A stretch of 64,000 nt of DNA from Hymenobacter perfusus. Lineage in GTDB: Bacteria > Bacteroidota > Bacteroidia > Cytophagales > Hymenobacteraceae. The notes under the pieces are model-generated. The model saw nothing but the letters and a program-made list of their open reading frames with translations. It made no database searches and was not told the DNA's origin. This document shows, piece by piece, positions 58,541-64,000 of the stretch; the stretch's first letter is position 1; each line of letters starts with the position of its first letter. The DNA lies in assembly GCF_003944765.1 (NCBI RefSeq), contig NZ_RWIU01000003.1, positions 310,001-374,000 on the forward strand, written 5' to 3'. The position numbers were made by a program, and so were the translations under genes.

Positions 58541-60418
58541 ATGAAACTACCCTCTTTGCAGCAGCTAGCTGCCGAAACGGCCCGCGTGGTGCGGCGCTTT
58601 CCCCTCACGTTGCTATGCGCCCTTGTGTTGTGCGGAGCTGGCCTGTACTACAATCATCTCAGCTACCAGCAGCGGGAGCACCTAGAGTGGCTGTTTCCGC
58701 TGCTGTCGGGGGCGGGGCTAGGCTTGTCGGGCACATTGGCGGTGGCCCTCACGGCTGAGAGGTACCGCTGGCGGCCAGTGCTGCGGTGGGGGGCGTTGGC
58801 GGCGATGCTGGGGCTGCTGGCAGTGTGGTACGCCGTAGCTCCCGCCGAGCCCACCCCGGAGTGGGGCGCGCGACTGGCACTACTGCTGCTAGGTACGCAC
58901 CTGGCCGTAGCCGCTGGCCCCTATCTTTCCGAGCTGCGCCGCCAAGCCGATACGCCGGGCTTCTGGCGCTACAACGAAACGCTGTTTCTGCGGATTCTTT
59001 CCGCTGCCCTGTATTCCGGGGTGCTGTTTGCGGGCTGCGCGCTGGCTTTGGTAGCCGTCGAAAACCTGTTTTTCGTGGATATCAAGCCGCGGATTTACGC
59101 CGATTTGTTTGTGGTGCTCGGCTCCATTTTCAACACGTGGTTTTTCCTGGCCGGCATACCGCACAACTTCGCGGCGCTGGAGCAGGAAACCAGCTACCCC
59201 AAAGGGCTGAAAGTGTTTACCCAGTTTGTGCTGCTGCCGCTGGTGGTGCTGTACCTGGGCATTCTGTACGCCTACCTGGCCCGGATTATGGTGACCTGGG
59301 AGCTGCCCGAAGGGTGGGTGTCCATCCTGATTCTGGCCTTTTCAGTGGCCGGCATCTTCGCGCTGCTCCTGATTCACCCCATCCGCCACGCCGCCGAAAA
59401 CACCTGGATTCGCACGTTTGGGCGGTGGTTTTACCGGGCGCTGTTTCCGTTACTGGGGCTGTTGGCCGTAGCCATTGGCACCCGCATTCGGGCCTACGGC
59501 ATCACCGAGGAGCGGTATTTCGTGCTGGTGCTGGCCGCTTGGCTGTTCGGTATTGCCCTCTACTTCCTGGCGCGGCGCGGGCAGGGCCTCATCTGGATTC
59601 CGGCTTCGCTGGCGGTGGTGGCCTTTGTGGCGGCCGGTGGGCCCTGGGGCGCCTTTGCCGTGGCCCAGCGCAGCCAACTCAACCAGCTCCGCGAAATCAG
59701 TGTGCAGTACGGGCTGCTGAAGGCTGGCAAGCTGGACGGGGCTGGGAAGCGTGTGCAGAAGCTGCCCGAAGAGGCCCGCAAGCGCATCAGCTCCATCTTC
59801 GACTTCTTCTCCGAGCGGCAGACGCTGGATAAGCTGCAACCATTTTTCATGGCCAGTATTCAACCGCCAGACTCCATCCGGCATACATCGAACTGGGTAC
59901 AGCGGGACTGGTTGCGCAACCGCCTGGAAGAGGTTACCGGTATTGCAGAACGCAATCGATACGCCGATGAAATAGCGCAGGTGAAAACGGCCAGTTTCCA
60001 GCCTGAGAATCCTCAGATTCGCCCTTGCGGGCTAGGCTGCTACTTTTTAGGTGAAATTGAAATAGCCCGCTACAATAGATCATCTGAGGAAAATATACTT
60101 GAGTTTATAATACCCGAGGGCTCCTTTCGGATTCAAGCAGCAAAACACGGCCGGCAACTCTATTTACAGCAGCAGACGGATAATACTTGGCAAACTCGGC
60201 TCACTTTACACACGAGTGTGTTAGCTGATTCATTAGTGAAAATACACGGTGAAGATCCCAACAGGAATGTAGCAATTCCTGCTTCCCATATGACCCTTCG
60301 AGCAATTGACCGCAACATGCAGTTGCAATTTTTTCTGAATCGCCTTTACAGAGAGGATCGGAAGGATACTGTAGAGTATATTTATTCCGGTCAAGCTATG
60401 CTAGAAATAAAGAAGTAA
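58541..60418 (+). CDS. DUF4153-family membrane protein
   Basis: This 625-aa protein starts with a soluble helix and has about ten to twelve membrane helices in residues 20-430 (for example LLCALVLCGAGLYY, VLFAGCALALVAVENLFF, FVVLGSIFNTWFFLAGIPHN). This layout and the WRYNETLFLRILSA segment are typical of DUF4153. After about residue 430 comes a large soluble part (KRVQKLPEEARKRISSIFDF and on). Codons from about 59990 to the end are clearly AT-richer than the rest, and the last 140 residues have no likeness I know. The function is unknown. The start at 58541 follows the tRNA terminator by 110 bp. Confidence 0.85.
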   Translation: MKLPSLQQLAAETARVVRRFPLTLLCALVLCGAGLYYNHLSYQQREHLEWLFPLLSGAGLGLSGTLAVALTAERYRWRPVLRWGALAAMLGLLAVWYAVAPAEPTPEWGARLALLLLGTHLAVAAGPYLSELRRQADTPGFWRYNETLFLRILSAALYSGVLFAGCALALVAVENLFFVDIKPRIYADLFVVLGSIFNTWFFLAGIPHNFAALEQETSYPKGLKVFTQFVLLPLVVLYLGILYAYLARIMVTWELPEGWVSILILAFSVAGIFALLLIHPIRHAAENTWIRTFGRWFYRALFPLLGLLAVAIGTRIRAYGITEERYFVLVLAAWLFGIALYFLARRGQGLIWIPASLAVVAFVAAGGPWGAFAVAQRSQLNQLREISVQYGLLKAGKLDGAGKRVQKLPEEARKRISSIFDFFSERQTLDKLQPFFMASIQPPDSIRHTSNWVQRDWLRNRLEEVTGIAERNRYADEIAQVKTASFQPENPQIRPCGLGCYFLGEIEIARYNRSSEENILEFIIPEGSFRIQAAKHGRQLYLQQQTDNTWQTRLTLHTSVLADSLVKIHGEDPNRNVAIPASHMTLRAIDRNMQLQFFLNRLYREDRKDTVEYIYSGQAMLEIKK

Positions 60419-60438
60419 ACTCAGACACCATTTACCAG

Positions 60439-60474
60439 CAAACAAGGGTTCCAGTAACCTAGAACCCTTGTTTG
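60439..60474. terminator. Bidirectional terminator between DUF4153 and guaA
   Basis: CAAACAAGGGTTC and GAACCCTTGTTTG, a perfect 13-bp stem with a 10-nt loop. The two genes are convergent. Confidence 0.9.
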
Positions 60475-60499
60475 TTGGAAACAGATAGTGCAGCAGAAG

Positions 60500-62032
60500 T
60501 TATTCCCACTCAATGGTTGCTGGTGGCTTCGAGCTGATGTCGTACACCACGCGGTTGATGCCGCGCACTTGGTTGATAATTTTGTTGCTGACGTCGGCCA
60601 GGAACTCGTAGGGCAGGTGGGCCCAGTCGGCCGTCATGCCGTCCACGCTGGTTACGGCGCGCAGGGCTACTACCCGCTCGTAGGTCCGCTCGTCGCCCAT
60701 CACGCCCACGCTTTGCACCGGCAGCAGCATCACGCCGGCCTGCCATACTTTCTCGTAGAGACCGTGCTCTTTCAGGCCGTTGATGAAGATGGCGTCGGCG
60801 CGTTGCAGCAAATCCACTTTCTCGGGCGTAATGTCGCCGAGGATGCGGATGCCCAGGCCGGGACCGGGGAAGGGGTGGCGGTGCAGAATGTGCGCGGGTA
60901 GCTCCAGGGTGTGGCCCACTTCGCGCACTTCATCCTTGAATAAGGCCCGCAGCGGCTCCACAATCCGCAGGTTCATCTTCTCGGGCAAACCGCCCACGTT
61001 GTGATGGCTCTTGATGGTCACGGATGAGCCATGCACCGATACCGACTCAATCACGTCGGGGTAGATGGTGCCCTGGGCCAGCCAACGGGCACCTTCCACC
61101 TTCTGCGCTTCCCGGTCGAACACCTCAATAAAGGTGCGGCCGATGGCTTTGCGCTTCAATTCCGGGTCCGTCAGGCCCGCCAGAGCGTCGTAGAACTCCT
61201 GGGAAGCATCCACGCCCTGCACGTTCAGGCCCAGGCCCTGGTAGGAGTGGAGCACCTGCTCGTACTCATCCTTGCGCAGCAGCCCGTTGTTCACGAAGAT
61301 GCCGTGCAGGCGCGTGCCGATGGCCTTGTGCAGCAGCAGCGCCGCCACCGACGAATCCACGCCGCCCGAAAGGCCCAGAATCACTTGGTCCTGCTCGCCG
61401 ATGGTACGCTGCAGGGTTTCCACCATTGAGTCCACGAAGTGCTCCGGCGTCCAGCTCTGGTCGAGGCCGCAGATGTTCACCACAAAGTTCTGGAGCAGCG
61501 TTTTGCCGTCTGTCGAGTGCGTGACTTCGGGGTGAAATTGGATGCCGTAGGTTTCCTGGCCCTGGATTTTGAAGGCGGCCACGGCCACTTCCGGCGTGCT
61601 GGCCACAATGTCAAAGCCCTGGGGCAGCGTCTTGATGGTGTCACCGTGCGACATCCAGACCTGCGACTCGGTGGGCACACCGTGCAGCAGCGGGCTTTCG
61701 TGGTGGACGCGGCTGAGGCGGGCGCGGCCGTACTCCCGGATGGTGGCGGGCAGCACCTCGCCGCCCTGCTGGTGGGCCAGCAGCTGCGCGCCGTAGCACA
61801 CGCCCAGCACCGGCACTTGGCCCAGGTAAGCGCTCAGGTCGGGGTTGGGCGAATCGGCTTCGCGCACGGAGCACGGGGAGCCCGAAAGCACAACGCCCCG
61901 GATATCCTCAGTGAGGGCCGGGGCGTGGGTATACGGATGAATTTCGCAGTAAACATTCAGTTCCCGGATGCGCCGGGCAATGAGTTGGGTGTACTGCGAC
62001 CCAAAATCGAGAATCAGAATTTGTTGTGGCAT
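60500..62032 (-). CDS. guaA: GMP synthase (glutamine-hydrolysing)
   Basis: This 510-aa protein has a class I glutamine amidotransferase domain first: nucleophile Cys79 in [14 protein letters not shown], and the His-Glu pair in [12 protein letters not shown]. The ATP-pyrophosphatase domain follows with the P-loop [14 protein letters not shown], and the C-terminal dimerisation domain ends PATIEWE. It converts XMP to GMP with ATP and glutamine. I chose the ATG at 62032 over a TTG two codons earlier. A perfect TACTTTTG box lies 3 bp before the ATG, so the message may be leaderless. Confidence 0.97.
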   Translation of the reverse strand: MPQQILILDFGSQYTQLIARRIRELNVYCEIHPYTHAPALTEDIRGVVLSGSPCSVREADSPNPDLSAYLGQVPVLGVCYGAQLLAHQQGGEVLPATIREYGRARLSRVHHESPLLHGVPTESQVWMSHGDTIKTLPQGFDIVASTPEVAVAAFKIQGQETYGIQFHPEVTHSTDGKTLLQNFVVNICGLDQSWTPEHFVDSMVETLQRTIGEQDQVILGLSGGVDSSVAALLLHKAIGTRLHGIFVNNGLLRKDEYEQVLHSYQGLGLNVQGVDASQEFYDALAGLTDPELKRKAIGRTFIEVFDREAQKVEGARWLAQGTIYPDVIESVSVHGSSVTIKSHHNVGGLPEKMNLRIVEPLRALFKDEVREVGHTLELPAHILHRHPFPGPGLGIRILGDITPEKVDLLQRADAIFINGLKEHGLYEKVWQAGVMLLPVQSVGVMGDERTYERVVALRAVTSVDGMTADWAHLPYEFLADVSNKIINQVRGINRVVYDISSKPPATIEWE

Positions 62033-62035
62033 GGG

Positions 62036-62043
62036 CAAAAGTA
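62036..62043 (-). promoter_or_regulatory. -7 promoter box directly before guaA
   Basis: TACTTTTG on the minus strand, then CCC and the ATG. Perfect consensus; a leaderless start is predicted. Confidence 0.6.
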
Positions 62044-62361
62044 GCGCGCAGATTTCAGACCTGAAGCACCAAACTGGTTTTTTCTCGTGCTAACTGCTCT
62101 TTGTCGGTGTCTGGCAGTAGGGAATAGAGACAAGCAAAAAGACGCTCTTGTGAAAGTCACACAAAGTGCAAAAAAGGCAGAGCTGATACACAGACTACAT
62201 GGGAGGAGCAGGGCTCAGCGGCGAACCTGCTGCTCTATTATCCTACTGATTTCTAAGGTTAGTGCTAGTCACAAATGGCGGGCAAATTGCCTTTCATATG
62301 GCCGGCAAACATAGGAACTTTGGAATGCTTAGTGTACGTGACTTTTACCTGTTCTCCTCCC

Positions 62362-62838
62362 ATGCGTTCATATCTACCGCTACTCGCTTTGTCGTTGTTA
62401 GGAGCATTGGCGCTGCCGGTTCCAGCCCAGGCCCAACAAACGGCTGCTACCCCGGAGCCAATGGCCCCAACGGCCAAAACCACCGAGCTGCTGGCCGAGG
62501 CAGTGCCAGTACCTGCGCCCGTTGAAACAACCGCCAAGCCCGTCAAAAAAACGCTGGCTGGCAACGTGGTGGACGAATGGGGCAAACCGCTGATGGGCGC
62601 TACCGTGATGGTGCTCGGCGACCAGCTGCACTCCGTCAGTACCAACTCGGCCGGCGACTACTTGCTGCCGACTACCGGAGCCGCGCCGGTAGTGCGGGTA
62701 AGCTTCGCCGGCTACCAGGATGCGGAGCGCGTGGCCCGTGGCCCAGCCGACTTACTATTCAAGCTGGAGCCCATCGAAGACTATAAGCGCAACCTGAAAA
62801 AGCGCAGCAAAGCCGCCACCAAAGCCTGGAAACGGTAG
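62362..62838 (+). CDS. Secreted carboxypeptidase-regulatory-like domain protein
   Basis: This 158-aa protein has a signal peptide (start MRSYLPLLALSLLGALALPV, cleavage near AQAQ). A Pro/Ala/Thr-rich linker follows (TAATPEPMAPTAKTTELLAE), then a carboxypeptidase D regulatory-like beta-sandwich (LAGNVVDEWGKPLMGATVMV, then STNSAGDYLLPTTG and VVRVSFAGYQDAE). The domain normally sits before TonB receptors, but here it stands alone with a basic C-terminal tail (LKKRSKAATKAWKR). Such stand-alone versions are common in Bacteroidota and may help outer membrane or surface assembly. Start at 62362. Confidence 0.82.
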   Translation: MRSYLPLLALSLLGALALPVPAQAQQTAATPEPMAPTAKTTELLAEAVPVPAPVETTAKPVKKTLAGNVVDEWGKPLMGATVMVLGDQLHSVSTNSAGDYLLPTTGAAPVVRVSFAGYQDAERVARGPADLLFKLEPIEDYKRNLKKRSKAATKAWKR

Positions 62839-62953
62839 CTGGAACGTGGTGAAACGGGGCTGCGTGAAAAAAAAGCCGCTGATACTCTTGCTGATACCCG
62901 CCTAGCCGGAAAAAAGATTGGGCGCGGCGCACCAAACGGGTACGGGGCGTGCG

Positions 62954-62961
62954 TATCTTTG
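62954..62961 (+). promoter_or_regulatory. -7 promoter box of the SRP RNA
   Basis: TATCTTTG, perfect TAnnTTTG, about 6 bp before the predicted RNA start at 62967. Confidence 0.7.
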
Positions 62962-62966
62962 CACTC

Positions 62967-63060
62967 GGCGAGTCAGAACGACCAGCTCCTGTTGAACTCC
63001 CCCAGGACCGGAAGGTAGCAAGGGTAGACGGTTGAGCGGTGCGATTTTGGCTCGCTTTTT
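62967..63060 (+). ncRNA. ffs: Signal recognition particle RNA, small bacterial type
   Basis: The domain IV signature is present: CCAGGACCGGAAGGTAGCAA GGG with the GGAA tetraloop, preceded by CCTGTTGAACTCCC. The 5' end GCGAGTCAGAACG pairs with CGATTTTGGCTCGC near the 3' end, closing the molecule, and a T run follows. It forms the RNA core of SRP, which targets membrane proteins with Ffh. Length (about 94 nt) fits the small 4.5S type. It lies between the carboxypeptidase-like gene and the transaldolase gene. Confidence 0.92.
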
Positions 63061-63071
63061 TTTGACCATTA

Positions 63072-63238
63072 ATTGCACGGGTTTTTCGCGGATTCCACAG
63101 ATTTTGTGGATGATCAGCCTCCGGCAACATCGATAGAAAAGCGGCCTTCTGGGCCGCTTTTTGCGTTTATCCAGCCGTGCAACAGCTGAGTTGAAACTGC
63201 GCCGTTCACAAAATCCGTGTAATCCGTGCAATCAGTGA
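63072..63238. repeat. Palindromic repeat element E between SRP RNA and transaldolase
   Basis: Left ATTGCACGG...GGATTCCACAGATTTTGTGG (63072-63110) and right TTCACAAAATCCGTGTAATC plus CGTGCAAT (63205-63232) are inverted copies with a few changes and a 9-nt insertion on the left. They resemble the ATCCGTGTAATCCGTG repeats common in Bacteroidota. A terminator-like hairpin AAAAGCGGCC/GGCCGCTTTT lies inside at 63137-63163. Confidence 0.7.
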
Positions 63239-63239
63239 G

Positions 63240-63247
63240 TAGCTTTG
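63240..63247 (+). promoter_or_regulatory. -7 promoter box of the transaldolase gene
   Basis: TAGCTTTG, a perfect match, 29 bp before the ATG. Predicted leader about 25 nt. Confidence 0.6.
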
Positions 63248-63276
63248 CGCGCATTGTTGTTTCCCAACCTACCCGC

Positions 63277-63933
63277 ATGAAATTTTTCATTGATACCGCC
63301 AACCTGAAGGAAATTCAGGAAGCCGTAGAGCTTGGTGTGCTCGACGGCGTGACCACCAATCCTTCGCTGATGGCTAAAGAAGGCATCAAAGGCACCGATG
63401 CCGTGCTGTCGCACTACCGCCAGATCTGCGAAATCGTGGACGGCGACGTGTCGGCCGAAGTAATTGCCACCGATTTTGAGGGCATGATCCGGGAAGGGGA
63501 GGCGCTGGCCGATCTGCACCCTAATATCGTGGTGAAGGTGCCCATGATCCGGGACGGGGTGAAAGCCATCCGCTACTTCTCCGATAAAGGCATCAAAACC
63601 AACTGCACGCTGATTTTCTCGGCCGGTCAGGCCCTGCTGGCTGCCAAAGCCGGGGCTACCTACGTATCGCCTTTCGTGGGCCGCCTCGATGATATTGGAC
63701 ACGACGGTTTGCAGCTGGTGCAGCAGATTGTGGACATCTTCTCGAACTACGGCTACCCCACGCAGGTGCTGGCCGCCTCGGTGCGCCACGTACCCCACCT
63801 GATTCAGTGCGCCGAGCTGGGTGCCGACGTGGTTACCTGCCCGCTGAACGTCATTACCGGCCTGCTCAACCACCCCCTCACCGACAAAGGCCTCGCCACC
63901 TTCCTGGCCGACCACAAGAAGGTAAACGGGTAA
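63277..63933 (+). CDS. Transaldolase / fructose-6-phosphate aldolase (MipB/TalC type)
   Basis: This 218-aa small transaldolase begins [20 protein letters not shown]. The Schiff-base Lys is Lys87 in [12 protein letters not shown]. Other family signs are [31 protein letters not shown] and [11 protein letters not shown]. Members either transfer dihydroxyacetone in the pentose phosphate pathway or cleave fructose-6-phosphate; sequence alone does not separate the two. With Pgi at 32251 it acts on the same hexose phosphates. Start at 63277 begins the conserved domain. Confidence 0.93.
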   Translation: MKFFIDTANLKEIQEAVELGVLDGVTTNPSLMAKEGIKGTDAVLSHYRQICEIVDGDVSAEVIATDFEGMIREGEALADLHPNIVVKVPMIRDGVKAIRYFSDKGIKTNCTLIFSAGQALLAAKAGATYVSPFVGRLDDIGHDGLQLVQQIVDIFSNYGYPTQVLAASVRHVPHLIQCAELGADVVTCPLNVITGLLNHPLTDKGLATFLADHKKVNG

Positions 63934-63947
63934 TTTATAATGTGTGA

Positions 63948-63998
63948 GATGTGAAAAATGTGTTGAATGTGCTTCGGCCGTCTTCACATTTTTCACAT
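63948..63998. repeat. Inverted repeat after the transaldolase gene
   Basis: GATGTGAAAAATGTG and CACATTTTTCACAT are inverted copies (about 14 bp) around a 22-nt spacer containing CTTCGG. Possibly a terminator or the start of another repeat cut by the window edge. Confidence 0.55.
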
Positions 63999-64000
63999 TT

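Overview
This window looks like chromosomal DNA from a high-GC member of the Bacteroidota, most likely Hymenobacter or a close relative in the Cytophagales. The signs are a type IX secretion C-terminal tail, a PID-CTERM-like mini-protein, DUF4394, DUF4270 and DUF4097 proteins, LytS/LytTR signalling, and many copies of the Bacteroidota -7 promoter box (TAnnTTTG). The genus is inferred; no 16S gene is present. I saw no phage integrase, insertion sequence or CRISPR array.

Layout. 1-5563 (minus strand) is the start of an extracellular contractile injection system (eCIS) operon in the order tail terminator/cap (DUF4255), unknown 361-aa protein, sheath, tube, tube, 59-aa DUF5908 protein, LysM tube/baseplate protein, and VgrG-like spike (cut by the window edge). 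6250-7608 is a secreted M28 peptidase. 7755-14994 (minus) is a biotin cluster: bioB, an 87-aa unknown, bioF, a methyltransferase, bioD, bioA and a beta-ketoacyl synthase. It is interrupted by several different palindromic repeat elements. 15114-20640 holds an acetyltransferase, a YiaA/B membrane protein, RluF, a pair of unknown genes and an S33 peptidase lipoprotein. 20945-25085 holds a methyltransferase, a Wzt/Wzm-type polysaccharide ABC exporter and a UbiA prenyltransferase. 25228-38539 holds mixed housekeeping genes (YebC, arginase-family hydrolase, metallo-beta-lactamase, cupin, acyltransferase, Pgi, DoxX, J-domain protein) and a histone-deacetylase-like gene broken by an in-frame stop. 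38793-47061 holds a kelch lipoprotein/DUF4270 pair, a multi-PAS kinase with a receiver protein, and a LytS/LytTR pair. 47062-48471 is an AT-rich gap with a candidate 195-nt transcript encoding a possible 29-aa peptide. 48472-55056 holds RtcB, a PID-CTERM protein and a 1444-aa triple-DUF4394 type IX cargo. 55278-58045 holds MOSC and an iron group (VIT1-like transporter, Dps, low-affinity iron permease). 58306-64000 holds tRNA-Leu(GAG), a DUF4153 protein, guaA, a carboxypeptidase-regulatory-like protein, the SRP RNA and a transaldolase/fructose-6-phosphate aldolase.

Working together: the eCIS genes build one injection machine. The bio genes make biotin, and the ketoacyl synthase may help supply the pimeloyl precursor. 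VIT1, Dps and the permease fit iron handling. Pgi and the transaldolase act in central sugar metabolism. Most convergent gene pairs are separated by clear hairpin terminators. Several genes have a promoter box only 3-8 nt before the ATG, which suggests leaderless or very short-leader transcripts.
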